Below, piece after piece: positions 1-8,859 of a stretch of DNA of 64,000 nucleotides (within the stretch, counting starts at the first letter, position 1; each line of letters opens with the position of its first letter). The notes beneath the pieces were generated by a model. It had not been told where the DNA came from. It saw only the letters and a program-made list of their open reading frames with translations, and ran no database searches. The stretch is from the NCBI GenBank assembly GCA_030425195.1, contig JAUIAV010000012.1, positions 1 to 64,000 of the forward strand, in the 5' to 3' direction. The translations under genes were made by a program, and so were the position numbers. Origin of the DNA: Gammaproteobacteria bacterium. Lineage in GTDB: Bacteria > Pseudomonadota > Gammaproteobacteria > Pseudomonadales > Azotimanducaceae.

Positions 1-66
1 GTGATCTTTCAGGATTTTGGTCAATTCATGTTTGGTAATCGCCTCTTTGGCTTTACGTCGCGACAT
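1..66 (-). CDS. Start of an unidentified gene, cut by the window edge
   Basis: An open frame begins at ATG (66-64) with MSRRKAKEAITKHELTKILK and runs off the left edge, so only 22 residues are visible. It is lysine-rich and much more AT-rich than everything to its right. It begins inside the last codons of the broken symporter gene, in a different frame. This fits foreign DNA, such as an insertion element gene, joined to the symporter, but it could also be a contig-end artefact. The protein family cannot be recognised from so few residues. Confidence 0.3.
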   Translation of the reverse strand, partial: MSRRKAKEAITKHELTKILKDH

Positions 67-808
67 ACAGAATCGCCATGCCGGGCACCAGACGCGAGGT
101 CGTGCTGGCGATGGATCGGATGCCGCCGATGATGACGAGGGCCACGGCAGCGGCGAGGGCGATCCCGATCAGCCAGGCCTGTCCTCCCAGCGGCCCCGAC
201 GCACCCCCGGTGACATCGATGAGGATGGCGGCCGCCTGATTGGACTGGAACATGTTGCCGATGCCGAGGCAGCCGATGACCATGGCCGCGGCGTAGAACG
301 TGCCGAGAGCCCGGCCCAACCGGGGCAGATTCCGGTCTCTGAGGCCCTGTTCCAGGTAGTACATGGGTCCGCCCGAAACGGAGCCGTCGTCGTGCTGCTG
401 CCGGTATTTGAGCCCGAGCGTGCACTCGGCGAACTTGGTGGACATGCCGAGAAATCCGGCGGTGATCAGCCAGAAGGTCGCGCCCGGCCCGCCCAGGGAG
501 ATCGCCACCGCCACGCCGGCGATATTGCCGATCCCCACGGTGCCGGAGACGGCGGTGGTCAGGGCCTGGAAATGGGAGATCTCTCCCGGGTCGTCATCGT
601 TGGCGTAGCGGCCGCTGATCAGCCCGATGGCGTGGGAGAAGCCGCGGATGTTCACGAATCGCAGGTACAGGGTGAAGAACAGACCGCCGCCGATCAGCCA
701 GGCGACGATCAGCGGCAGCTCGGTATCACCGACGGGGACGGAGAAGAAGATGAATTCCGCCACCGCGTCCGCCAGGGGGCGCATGGCTTGATCGATGATC
801 TCATCCAT
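53..808 (-). pseudogene. Truncated sodium:alanine symporter (AGCS family)
   Basis: The 251 residues match the N-terminal half of AGCS (AlsT/DagA-type) amino-acid:cation symporters, which import alanine or glycine with Na+ through the inner membrane. The family pattern is visible: several hydrophobic helices, a TAVSGTVGIGNIAGVAVAIS stretch near residue 90, GGPMYYLEQGL, and GNMFQSNQ. Family members are usually about 450-550 residues. Here similarity stops after LVPGMAILYVA and a TAA follows at once. The bases beyond the stop (1 to about 60) are AT-rich and do not continue the family in any frame. The gene is therefore broken by insertion, deletion or a false join. It is divergent from the SirB-like gene. 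Confidence 0.72.
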
Positions 809-886
809 GGGATGGCTGTCGTTCTGATGAGCTTCCTGGGATCATAGTCGATGTGTGTCACGAAGAACGAACCGGGAGGTTCTTCG

Positions 887-1255
887 GTGCTCAAGAGCCT
901 GCACATCACGCTGGCCTATCTCACCGTAATCGGATTTGTCATCCGGGGCCTCTGGTCCATAACGGATTCTTCGATGCGGGAACAGAAGTGGGTGCGCATA
1001 GCGCCTCACATCATCGACACCCTGCTGTTGAGCATCGGCGTTTTCATGGTGTTCAGCATCGGTGCATCGTTCACGGACGGCTGGCTCGTCGCCAAGATGC
1101 TGGCTCTGCTCGGCTACATTCTCTTCGGCGTGCTGGCCATGCGCGCCGCATCGAAGCCGTTGAAGATTGCCGGGTTCGTTGCCGCCCTTGCCTCTGTGGC
1201 CTACCTGTTTGCGGTGGCATTTTCCCGGTCGCCGTTTCCTCTGGCCGCTGCCTGA
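887..1255 (+). CDS. SirB-family small inner-membrane protein
   Basis: A protein of 122 residues with about four transmembrane segments. The LKSLHITLAYLTVIGFVIRG opening is typical of the SirB family (named after an invasion regulator of Salmonella, but of unknown biochemical role). I place the start at GTG 887 because GGAGG at 875-879 sits seven bases upstream. The open frame extends to ATG 851, but that part has no ribosome site and would put a hydrophilic leader before the first helix. The 3' end overlaps the convergent ANKH-like gene by 55 bp. The family assignment is fairly sure; the function is unknown. Confidence 0.7.
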   Translation: MLKSLHITLAYLTVIGFVIRGLWSITDSSMREQKWVRIAPHIIDTLLLSIGVFMVFSIGASFTDGWLVAKMLALLGYILFGVLAMRAASKPLKIAGFVAALASVAYLFAVAFSRSPFPLAAA

Positions 1256-2481
1256 ACCACCACCAGGGTCTCGATCACGAACCCGAGGATCAGAAGTCCT
1301 GCCGCGGTCATGTGGTTCAGGATACCCAGATTGAAGCAGAGCATCGCGCCGAAGTAGATCCCGACGACCCGGAGCGCGCTGCCGATGGCCATGCCGGACG
1401 TCCGGCGTTCCACCATGAGACGGCCGTGGAAGTAGTTGCGGATGATGATGATGGTGGGCATCAGGCAGAGGACCAGAAACACCTGAACGGACATGGCCAG
1501 CACTGTCTCCGGAATGCTGATCAGATCCCGCCAGACCCAGGCGGACAGCGGAGTCAGCGCGAAGACGAGCATGATCCCCGTGATCCCGGTGCCCACCAGA
1601 GCCATGAACCGGCGTTTGCCGGGGAGATCGTCCAGACCGAAGGTCACGAAGAAGTGCCGGAACTGGTTCGCCGCCTGCTGGAAGAGCATGGAGAAGTCGA
1701 ACGCGACTCTGAGCGCGGCAATGGTGGGGATGCCTTCGGGCAGCCGGCTGACGAAAGCGAACAGCACCGGCCGGGACAGGGCGAACATGACCCCGGTCAT
1801 GGAGACCGGTATGAAGAAAGCGGTCAGCTCCCGGTAGGTGACGTGCTCGTGCTCCAGCTCCGCAGGCGGCTGATAGTGCAGACGTTTCACCCAGATGGTG
1901 AGCAGGAGCTGCAGGGCGATGGCTGCGGCTTCGGATCCAACGAGCACGTAAACGGGCCGCAGGCCCATGCTGAAGCCTGCCACCAGGCCGGCGATCACGG
2001 CGATCAGAAAGGTGATGTTGAGTATGGTCACCCAGCCTGTGAGCCGGGCCTGTACCAGCAGCCCTGTGTAGTAGAAGCGTTGAGCGCCGAGCAGGACGAT
2101 GGGTGCGAGGAAGACGAGGTACTCCTGCACCCGCTCTGTGAGTCCGGAGTCAGTGCCGAACGCGGCAGCCAGCAGCCATGCCCCGCCGTCACTGTTTCCC
2201 AGATAGATCAGTGGCAGCATGATGATCGTGCTGACCAGAAAAACGTAGCGGTGACAGCGGCGGGTGGCGGACGGGCTCCGGGCGAAGACCGTGGTCAGCT
2301 GCGCGATGAAGTTGAGACTGGCGCGGAAGAAACCGAAGGCCCCGTAACCGAGCGCGTACACCGCCAGCTCCGTGACCGCCTCGGGGTAGCGGGCGAGGGC
2401 CGCGTTCTGAAACTGGACCGACAGCACCATGGCCACGCCGGTGAGAGCAAGCGGCCAGTAGAAACGCCAGTACTGAAGCAT
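1201..2481 (-). CDS. ANKH-like multispanning membrane transporter
   Basis: A 426-residue protein with about 12 predicted membrane segments. Its spacing of motifs resembles the animal progressive ankylosis protein ANKH. It opens with YWRFYWPLALTGVAM followed by a QFQNAALAR segment, and a central LSRPVLFAFVSR segment corresponds to ISRPIVNLFVSR in ANKH. ANKH is a MOP/MATE-related exporter linked to pyrophosphate, ATP and citrate release. The substrate here is unknown. It is the last gene of a probable operon with an acyl-CoA dehydrogenase (20 bp upstream) and an SMP-30 protein. The similarity is judged from memory of the human sequence; a more general polysaccharide-exporter-like protein is the alternative. 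Confidence 0.55.
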   Translation of the reverse strand: MLQYWRFYWPLALTGVAMVLSVQFQNAALARYPEAVTELAVYALGYGAFGFFRASLNFIAQLTTVFARSPSATRRCHRYVFLVSTIIMLPLIYLGNSDGGAWLLAAAFGTDSGLTERVQEYLVFLAPIVLLGAQRFYYTGLLVQARLTGWVTILNITFLIAVIAGLVAGFSMGLRPVYVLVGSEAAAIALQLLLTIWVKRLHYQPPAELEHEHVTYRELTAFFIPVSMTGVMFALSRPVLFAFVSRLPEGIPTIAALRVAFDFSMLFQQAANQFRHFFVTFGLDDLPGKRRFMALVGTGITGIMLVFALTPLSAWVWRDLISIPETVLAMSVQVFLVLCLMPTIIIIRNYFHGRLMVERRTSGMAIGSALRVVGIYFGAMLCFNLGILNHMTAAGLLILGFVIETLVVVQAAARGNGDRENATANR

Positions 2482-2501
2482 GGGTGCGCGGCGGCCGACC
2501 C

Positions 2502-3656
2502 TCAGCCCAGCGTCCTTCCGATCAGCTCCTTCATGATCTCGTTGGTGCCGCCGTAGATCTTCTGCACCCGGGCGTCCGCATACATGCGGGAGATCTCATA
2601 TTCGTCCATGTACCCGGCTCCCCCGTGGAGCTGCAGACATTCGTCGATGATTGAGCACTGTTTTTCCGTGCACCAGTATTTCGCCATGGAGGCGGTGGCG
2701 GGATCCAGCTCACCCTTCAGCAGCTTCATCAGACACTGATCCACGAAGTTACGGCCGATGAGGGCTTCCGTCTTGCACTCGGCCAGCTTGAACCGGGTGT
2801 TCTGAAAATCCAGCACCCGCTGTCCGAAGGCCTGGCGTTCTGAAACGAACTCTGTGGTGATCTCTATTGCGCGCTCCGCAGAAACGATGGCCGCCTGGGC
2901 GATGGAGAGCCGTTCCTGAGGCAGCTGCTGCATGAGCTGGATGAAGCCCCTGCCTTCCTCGTCGCCGAGCCGGTTCGATACCGGCACCCGACAGTCGGCG
3001 AAGAACAGCTCCGAGGTGTCCGCGCTCTTCAGACCCAGCTTCTTGAGATTCCTGCCGCGCTCGAACCCCTCCCGTTCCGCCTCGACGACGATCAGGCTGA
3101 TGCCCTTGGCGCCGAGATTCGGATCGGTTTTCGCGACCACGACGATGATGTCCGCATGCTGGCCGTTGGTGATGTAGGTTTTGGCGCCGTTGATCACGTA
3201 TTCGTCACCGTCCCGGATCGCCGTCGTCCGTACGCTCTGCAGATCGGATCCGGTATTCGGCTCGGTCATGGCGATGGCGCCGACCAGTTCGCCGGAAGCC
3301 ATGCCCGGCAGCCAGCGCCGCCGCTGTTCTTCGTTCCCGTAGTGAAGGATGTAGGGCGCGACGATGGAGCTGTGCACCTGATTACCCCAGCCGGCGAGTC
3401 CGCGACGGATGAACTCCTCCATGATCACCGTGTCGTGCCGGTAATCGCCGCCGCCCCCGCCGTATTCGGCAGGCATCTCGGCGCAGAGCAGACCGGCCGC
3501 TCCCGCCCGGCGCCAGGCGTCCCGGTCCACCTCTCCCTGATCCAGCCACCGTTCGCGTTCGGGAACGAATTCCTGGTCAAAGAATTTGCCCGCGGCATCG
3601 CGGAGGATGTTCAACTCATCATCCAGCCACGGGGACTGGTAGTTCTCGTAGCGCAT
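2502..3656 (-). CDS. Acyl-CoA dehydrogenase
   Basis: A flavoenzyme of 384 residues, the usual length, that makes trans-2-enoyl-CoA from acyl-CoA and passes electrons to ETF. It has the FAD-binding GAIAMTEPNTGSDLQS block, the substrate-side YVINGAKTYITNG block, and the C-terminal LHGGAGYMDEYEISRMYADA and IYGGTNEIMKELIGR blocks. The Glu of GGTNE is the expected catalytic base of the short/medium-chain type. GAGG lies five bases before the ATG. Thirteen bases separate it from the SMP-30 gene upstream, so the two are probably co-transcribed. Chain-length or branched substrate specificity cannot be read from the sequence. Confidence 0.9.
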   Translation of the reverse strand: MRYENYQSPWLDDELNILRDAAGKFFDQEFVPERERWLDQGEVDRDAWRRAGAAGLLCAEMPAEYGGGGGDYRHDTVIMEEFIRRGLAGWGNQVHSSIVAPYILHYGNEEQRRRWLPGMASGELVGAIAMTEPNTGSDLQSVRTTAIRDGDEYVINGAKTYITNGQHADIIVVVAKTDPNLGAKGISLIVVEAEREGFERGRNLKKLGLKSADTSELFFADCRVPVSNRLGDEEGRGFIQLMQQLPQERLSIAQAAIVSAERAIEITTEFVSERQAFGQRVLDFQNTRFKLAECKTEALIGRNFVDQCLMKLLKGELDPATASMAKYWCTEKQCSIIDECLQLHGGAGYMDEYEISRMYADARVQKIYGGTNEIMKELIGRTLG

Positions 3657-3669
3657 GGAAACCTCGGAA

Positions 3670-4521
3670 TCAGGGCAGGCCGGCGTGGGGATACGGGGCC
3701 TGGCTGGTTTCGATTCTACCCGTTCTGGTCGCCGCGCATTCAGCCGGGTCCGAGGATTCCGCTGTCAGGATGAACAGCGTATTGCCCCCGGCACCGCCGA
3801 GCATGCAGGCGAAAGCGCCCTGGTCCAGCTCCACCCGGTGAGTGATCTCACCACCCTCCACCTGACGGACACACTCGGAGGTGGTAGGCGAGGCGGACCA
3901 GATGCCGCCCTCTGCATCGAGGCAGATGCCATCCGGCACCGCCCCCTTCGGCAGCTCCGCCCATAGCCGTCGGTTGACCAGTTCGCCATCCGGTTCCATG
4001 TCGAACGCCGTGAGCCGGGCGCCGAATGACTCGGCGACGATCAAGGTGGCGCCATCGGGTGTGATGACGGTGCCGTTCGGAAACATCAGATCCTCGGCGA
4101 CGATCCGTGCGCCGCCGTCCGCTTCCACGCAGATGAGCGCCGCAGGCGCCGGTGAGCCACCGCCGTGCAGGTCGAAACCGAAGTTGCCGACGTAGGCCCG
4201 GCCGTTCGGATCCACCACCATGTCGTTGCAGTGGAAGCCTGCCAGTGCGGAGAGATCGGCATGCGGATGCAGCCGGACGCCGTCATAACGGAGCACGCAG
4301 CGGTCCAGCATCGAGACCACGAGCAGCTGGCCGTCCGGCAGCCAGCCCAGTCCTGAAGGACAGTTTTCGACGGTGACTACGGAGGTGACCTGGCCGTCTT
4401 CGGTCACCCGGATCACCTGATGATCATGCATGTCGGACAGCCACAGGGCCCCGTCCCGCCACCGTGGTCCTTCGCCGAAGCACAGGCCTTCGACGAGCGT
4501 TTCGGTACGCTTCTGTGTCAC
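3670..4521 (-). CDS. SMP-30/gluconolactonase/LRE family protein
   Basis: A 283-residue six-bladed propeller hydrolase of the SMP-30 (regucalcin/gluconolactonase) family. The visible family motifs are GLCFGEGPRWRDGALWLSDM (with the metal-ligand Glu), LSALAGFHCNDMVVDPNGRAYVGNFG (the Asn region) and GAVPDGICLDAEGGIW (the Asp region). Members open sugar lactones or other esters and lactones with a divalent metal. As first gene of an operon with an acyl-CoA dehydrogenase, it may act on a lactone formed in catabolism; that is inference. The 215 bp upstream, toward the divergent thiolase gene, must hold both promoters. Confidence 0.85.
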   Translation of the reverse strand: MTQKRTETLVEGLCFGEGPRWRDGALWLSDMHDHQVIRVTEDGQVTSVVTVENCPSGLGWLPDGQLLVVSMLDRCVLRYDGVRLHPHADLSALAGFHCNDMVVDPNGRAYVGNFGFDLHGGGSPAPAALICVEADGGARIVAEDLMFPNGTVITPDGATLIVAESFGARLTAFDMEPDGELVNRRLWAELPKGAVPDGICLDAEGGIWSASPTTSECVRQVEGGEITHRVELDQGAFACMLGGAGGNTLFILTAESSDPAECAATRTGRIETSQAPYPHAGLP

Positions 4522-4735
4522 TTGGAGTCCCCTTTCCAGCGGAAGCGGAGCATACCATGGCCTTCCGGGTCGCCCGAAAGGCGCGGCACAGGGGCATTTC
4601 AGGCTGCTGGCCAGTGGCCGGGCGTGGGGTTAAGATGCCGGGCTGACACTTTGAAGGTTGGTGGACCAATTGCCGCTTCGGCGCCGGACGCTGGCCGTCT
4701 TTTAACCTCTCTATCTGAAAAACTGGGGGAATCTC

Positions 4736-5920
4736 ATGAAAGACGTGGTAATCGTCGACAGCGTCCGTACGGGTCTGGCCAAGGCCTTCCGCGGCAGCTT
4801 CAACCTCACCCGCTCCGACGACATGCTGGCGCATTGCATTGATTCGCTGCTCGATCGAAACCCGAACGTCAGCCCCGACGAAGTGGAAGATGTGGTCGTG
4901 GGTGCTGCCAGCCACGCCGGCGAGCAGGACGGAAACCTGGCCCGGCTGGCGGTCGTGCTCTCCAAGCTGCCGATCACCGCCGCAGGCATGACCATCAACC
5001 GGTTCTGTTCCTCCGGTCTGCAGTCCATCGCCCTGGCCGCGAATCAGATCGCTTCGGGTCAGACCCAGGTCGCCATCGCGGGTGGTGCCGATTCCATCTC
5101 CATGCGCACGCGCCAAGAGCCGGGCAAAGCGGAGCTGAACAAGCGCCTGCTCGAAGAGAAGCCGGACATCTTCATGGCCATGGGCAACACGGCCGAAGTG
5201 GTGGCGCGCCGTTATCAGGTCACCCGGGAGATGCAGGACGAGTACGCACTGCAGAGTCAGCAGCGCTACGCGGCGGCTGTCGAAGCCGGAAAGATCGCCG
5301 AAGAGATCGCGCCCATGCAGGCGACCATGCTCAAGGTGGACAAGGAAACGGGTGAAGAGTCCCGGGTCGAGGTCACGGTGGACAAGGACGAATGCAACCG
5401 TCCCACCACCACCCTGGAAGGCCTGGCCGGACTGCCGCCGGCGTTCGAAGAGGATGGCACCGTGACCGCGGGCAACGCTTCCCAGCTTTCCGACGGCGCA
5501 TCCATGACGCTGCTGATGAGCGCAGAACGTGCCGCACAGCTCGGTATCGAGCCCATGGGCATCTACCGCGGCTTCACGGTTGCCGGCTGTGAGCCGGATG
5601 AGATGGGTATCGGTCCCGTCTTCGCGATCCCGCGGCTGCTGAAGAACGCCGGTCTGTCCCAGGACGACATCGATCTCTGGGAGCTGAACGAAGCGTTCGC
5701 ATCCCAGTGCCTGTACTGCCGTGACAAGCTGGGCATCGACAACGAGATCTACAACGTTCTCGGCGGCAGTATCAGCATCGGCCATCCGTTCGGTATGACG
5801 GGTTCCCGTCAGACCGGTCTGGTGCTCAGAGAGCTGAAGCGCCGGGGCAAGAAGTACGGTGTGGTGACCATGTGTATCGGTGGCGGTCAGGGCGCCGCGG
5901 GCCTGTTCGAGGCCGCCTGA
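4736..5920 (+). CDS. Acetyl-CoA C-acyltransferase (thiolase)
   Basis: A 394-residue thiolase, full length for the family. Nucleophile Cys91 lies in [11 protein letters not shown], the histidine block is [19 protein letters not shown], and the second cysteine is in [15 protein letters not shown] near the C-terminus; NEAFASQ is also present. It cleaves 3-ketoacyl-CoA (degradative) or condenses two acetyl-CoA (biosynthetic). The sequence does not decide between these, and the second role would supply acetoacetyl-CoA for the distant mevalonate operon. It stands alone, followed by a perfect hairpin at 5986-6009. Confidence 0.92.
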   Translation: MKDVVIVDSVRTGLAKAFRGSFNLTRSDDMLAHCIDSLLDRNPNVSPDEVEDVVVGAASHAGEQDGNLARLAVVLSKLPITAAGMTINRFCSSGLQSIALAANQIASGQTQVAIAGGADSISMRTRQEPGKAELNKRLLEEKPDIFMAMGNTAEVVARRYQVTREMQDEYALQSQQRYAAAVEAGKIAEEIAPMQATMLKVDKETGEESRVEVTVDKDECNRPTTTLEGLAGLPPAFEEDGTVTAGNASQLSDGASMTLLMSAERAAQLGIEPMGIYRGFTVAGCEPDEMGIGPVFAIPRLLKNAGLSQDDIDLWELNEAFASQCLYCRDKLGIDNEIYNVLGGSISIGHPFGMTGSRQTGLVLRELKRRGKKYGVVTMCIGGGQGAAGLFEAA

Positions 5921-5985
5921 AGCCACCCGTACCGACCATCCCCGCTGGTTACAAATTGATACTGGCGGGAAATGGGCGTGAAACA

Positions 5986-6009
5986 GCCGCCGGTCAGAAT
6001 ACCGGCGGC
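5986..6009 (+). terminator. Hairpin after the thiolase gene
   Basis: A perfect 9-bp stem (GCCGCCGGT / ACCGGCGGC) with a 6-base loop lies 65 bp after the thiolase stop. There is no T-run, so it is a termination or mRNA-end hairpin rather than a classical intrinsic terminator. It argues that the next gene starts downstream of it. Confidence 0.45.
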
Positions 6010-6034
6010 TCGCCCTGAGGCGGTCCGGGAAGCT

Positions 6035-6679
6035 ATGCGCAGTATCGGTTTGCAGGAAAATTTGGAAAGATTGTTGCCTGACTGGCGATGTCTCTCCCGA
6101 TTCGCAGGGTCCATGACGACCCTGTCCGCACTGCTTTTATCGGCCGGGGCTGCCCTGGCAGCCAGCGAAGGGCCGGCGCAGTCGGGTCTGACGCAGGATG
6201 ACTCCGAGCCGGGTACCTACACGGCCGTGCAGCTCAGCAACTCCCCTCTGAAACCTTCAGCACCCGACTATTCCGACAGCACCGACCACGAGCTCACCCG
6301 GCTCGGGGCCCGCTGGGATGCGCTGAGCGCACCGGAGCGGGAAGCGCTTCTGCGGGAGGTGAAGCTCCGGATGGCGCAACGCAAGGATGCGGACGGTGTG
6401 CTCGTCATCCGGACCCAGCGGCGTTTCGGTAGCGTCTACAGCGGCGGCAGCCGCTATCTCAAGATCGAGACAAAAGTCATCCGGGTGCGGCCTGCCGAGG
6501 GTGGCATGGATGGATCCAGCGCCCGTGGTGCGGCCAAGCGTGGTTTCGGCACGGGGTTCGAGCAGCGCAACGCGCAACCGGCGACGCACGTCGAACCTGC
6601 GCAGGCCAAACCCGAACTCCCGCCTCTGGATGCGTCGGTGAGCCCTCCCGTGGTGCAGACCGGCGACCCTTCAAGCTAA
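6035..6679 (+). CDS. Secreted protein of unknown function with DUF3106-like motif
   Basis: A protein of 214 residues if started at ATG 6035 (GGGAAG just upstream). A hydrophobic segment, TTLSALLLSAGAALAAS, looks like a signal peptide, so export to the periplasm is likely. The middle carries RWDALSAPEREALLREVKLR, similar to the WxxLSpxeReaLl motif of DUF3106 proteins. The C-terminal third is rich in Pro, Ala and Gly and probably disordered. The open frame extends up to 5972, but that would span the upstream hairpin. ATG 6113 is a possible later start. It precedes the two-component regulator by only 10 bp and may be co-expressed with it. Confidence 0.55.
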   Translation: MRSIGLQENLERLLPDWRCLSRFAGSMTTLSALLLSAGAALAASEGPAQSGLTQDDSEPGTYTAVQLSNSPLKPSAPDYSDSTDHELTRLGARWDALSAPEREALLREVKLRMAQRKDADGVLVIRTQRRFGSVYSGGSRYLKIETKVIRVRPAEGGMDGSSARGAAKRGFGTGFEQRNAQPATHVEPAQAKPELPPLDASVSPPVVQTGDPSS

Positions 6680-6689
6680 GCCGCAGATC

Positions 6690-7400
6690 TTGGACGCGGA
6701 AGTCGCCAAGCTCCTCGTGGTCGATGACGACCCCGAAATACGCGAGCTGACCGAAGCCTATCTCACTCAGCAGGGATTCATCGTTCACTGTGTGGACAGC
6801 GGTGAGGCCATGGACGCTTTTCTCGAAAAGGAACCCGTCGATCTCATCGTGCTCGATCTGATGCTGCCCGGGGAGCACGGGCTCGCCATCGCCAGACGGC
6901 TGAAAAACGACGGCCAGATTCCCATCGTGATCGTGTCCGCGCAGGGCGACGACATCGACCGGATCGTCGGGCTCGAAGTCGGTGCGGACGACTACCTGCC
7001 GAAACCTTTCAACCCCCGGGAACTTCTGGCCCGCATCCGGGCCGTGCTGAGGCGTTCCAGCACGCAGAACACCGCGGAACCAGCCACCGCCAGAGTGGCG
7101 TTCGGGGACTTCGAACTGGACGTGAGCGCCCATCGTCTGACCCGCAATGGCGAGGTCGTTTCTCTGACTTCAGGTGAATTCGATCTGCTCTCCATTCTCG
7201 TCTCGAATCCCAACAAGGTTCTGGACAGGGACCGTATTCTGGATCTCCTCACGGGTGCCGAACGCTCCCCGTTTGATCGCAGTATTGACGTCCGGGTAAC
7301 GAGGCTCCGCGGCAAGATCGAGGCGGATCCCTCGGCGCCCGTGTTCATCAAGACGGTCTGGGGCAAGGGCTACATGTTCTGTCCGGATGGTGATGGCTGA
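6690..7400 (+). CDS. OmpR-family response regulator
   Basis: A 236-residue DNA-binding response regulator. The receiver domain (about residues 5-120) has acidic residues in VVDDDPE, phospho-acceptor Asp56 in VLDLMLPG and Lys105 in LPKPF. The C-terminal winged helix (about 135-232) has the ELDVSAHRLTRNGEVVSLT and FDRSIDVRVTRLRGKIE blocks typical of OmpR/PhoB. The start appears to be TTG 6690; no better codon precedes the receiver. It overlaps the histidine kinase gene by 14 bp, so the pair is translationally linked. The LPGEHGLAIARRL segment and the kinase partner resemble OmpR/EnvZ. Confidence 0.88.
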   Translation: MDAEVAKLLVVDDDPEIRELTEAYLTQQGFIVHCVDSGEAMDAFLEKEPVDLIVLDLMLPGEHGLAIARRLKNDGQIPIVIVSAQGDDIDRIVGLEVGADDYLPKPFNPRELLARIRAVLRRSSTQNTAEPATARVAFGDFELDVSAHRLTRNGEVVSLTSGEFDLLSILVSNPNKVLDRDRILDLLTGAERSPFDRSIDVRVTRLRGKIEADPSAPVFIKTVWGKGYMFCPDGDG

Positions 7401-8826
7401 TCGACCGTCATCGGTGGATCGATCCGCGATCGATCCATCTGCGATCGGGCCCGGTGCCATCGGACCTTCCACCATCATGCAGGGCTCCCTGCTCGCTCGA
7501 ACCAACCTGACGCTGGCGGTCAGCTCGCTTCTGATCGCCCTGGTCTCCATCGCGGCCCTCAACGTCTACCTGATCGAACCCATCGCACGACAATCGGCGA
7601 ATGACGAGGCAGCGCTCCTGGTTCTGTCCGCTCAGACCTGGGTGGAGCTGCCGCCCGCCGCCCGCCCGTACTTCGAGCTCGAGCTGGCAGAGAGCCACGA
7701 TCTGATCATCAGCCCGGAACCCAGAGAGCTGGCGGTGGCGACGCTGGAGCAGCCCTATCTGTCCCTGGTCCAGGATCGTCTGGCTGAGCGGCTCGGGGAG
7801 CCCGTGGTGCTGCTCGAGGGCGATGAGCTGATCTGGCTCGATGTGATCATGGGTGGTCATCGACTGCAGATCGGCTTTTCGCCCGGGCGACGGGACATCG
7901 AGCCGCTGTACGTGGGCATCATCATCTTCGGACTCGGTGCCGCCATCGTATTCCTCACGTCGCTTTACATCGTGCAGCGGATCACACGACCGCTGGTTGC
8001 CGCGGCGGAACGGGTGGAGTCGTTCCGCGGCGGTGAGGATTTCGAGCCGTTGCCCGAGCGGGGTCCGAGGGAACTGGTTTCTCTGGCCCGCAACTTCAAC
8101 ACCATGGCCCGGGAAATTTCCGCGCTGCTGTCCAACCGGACCACACTGCTGGCCGGCATATCCCACGATCTTCGGACGCCGCTCACCAGAATGCGCCTGG
8201 CGCTGGAGCTGCTGCCTGATGACGTGGACCCCAAGCTGATCGAACGTTTCGAGCGGAATCTCGAGACCATGGATTCGCTGATAGGTGACACGCTCCGCTT
8301 TGCCCGGGGAACCAGCGAATCCGCCCAGCGGGTGAAGCTGATTCCCTTCATCGAAGATGTGGTGGATGCCTATGATGCGAGCATTCCGTTCGAGACGGTC
8401 CCGGGGATACCGGCACCGGAGGAGCTGCAGCTGGCGCCCGGTGCGCTCAAGCGGGTGCTGACGAACCTGATCAGCAATGCCCAGCAGCACGGCAGCGGCG
8501 TGCACGTCCGCCTGGAAGGCACGGAAGTGCATGTGATTGATCACGGTGACGGCATTCCGGACGAGTACAAGGAGCAGGTGTTCCAGCCGTTCTTCCGTCT
8601 GGACAGTTCCCGCAGCGTGGTCACCGGCGGCAGCGGCCTGGGTCTTGCCATCGTCATGCAGCTCTGTCAGGCGCATGGCTGGCGGGTGAGGATCGAAGAT
8701 CCGCCGGGGGGCGGAACGGACGTGGTGGTGACGCTGGCGCCGGTCACCCGGGTCGGCTCGGTTCGGCGCGAGCCCGCCATCCCGGTCGTAGGTAACAAAA
8801 TGACACAAAACGGCGAGCCGACGTAA
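7387..8826 (+). CDS. EnvZ-like sensor histidine kinase
   Basis: A 479-residue inner-membrane kinase. Transmembrane helices lie near residues 42-62 and 174-196 and flank a periplasmic sensor of about 110 residues. Then come HAMP (about 197-250), HisKA with His260 in GISHDLRTPLTRMRLAL, and the ATPase with the N-box LKRVLTNLISNAQQHG and the G-boxes DHGDGIPD and GGSGLGLAI. The first 30 residues (SAIDPSAIGPGAIGPSTI) are a short degenerate repeat encoded by GATCG-rich DNA. A start at ATG 7477 would skip it and leave a 76-bp gap. It forms a pair with the regulator just upstream. Confidence 0.88.
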   Translation: MVMADRPSSVDRSAIDPSAIGPGAIGPSTIMQGSLLARTNLTLAVSSLLIALVSIAALNVYLIEPIARQSANDEAALLVLSAQTWVELPPAARPYFELELAESHDLIISPEPRELAVATLEQPYLSLVQDRLAERLGEPVVLLEGDELIWLDVIMGGHRLQIGFSPGRRDIEPLYVGIIIFGLGAAIVFLTSLYIVQRITRPLVAAAERVESFRGGEDFEPLPERGPRELVSLARNFNTMAREISALLSNRTTLLAGISHDLRTPLTRMRLALELLPDDVDPKLIERFERNLETMDSLIGDTLRFARGTSESAQRVKLIPFIEDVVDAYDASIPFETVPGIPAPEELQLAPGALKRVLTNLISNAQQHGSGVHVRLEGTEVHVIDHGDGIPDEYKEQVFQPFFRLDSSRSVVTGGSGLGLAIVMQLCQAHGWRVRIEDPPGGGTDVVVTLAPVTRVGSVRREPAIPVVGNKMTQNGEPT

Positions 8827-8859
8827 TTTCCCCGAAACGTCTGAGGCGCATAGTGGAAT

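Noticed and set aside
853-2556. A 567-codon rightward frame opposite the ANKH-like gene
   Set aside because: Typical high-GC antisense shadow with biased composition; it contradicts the SirB-like and ANKH-like genes.
7387-7480. GATCG-rich repeat at the start of the first kinase gene as a regulatory array
   Set aside because: It lies within the coding frame and gives degenerate SAIDPSAIGP residues; more likely a simple low-complexity expansion.
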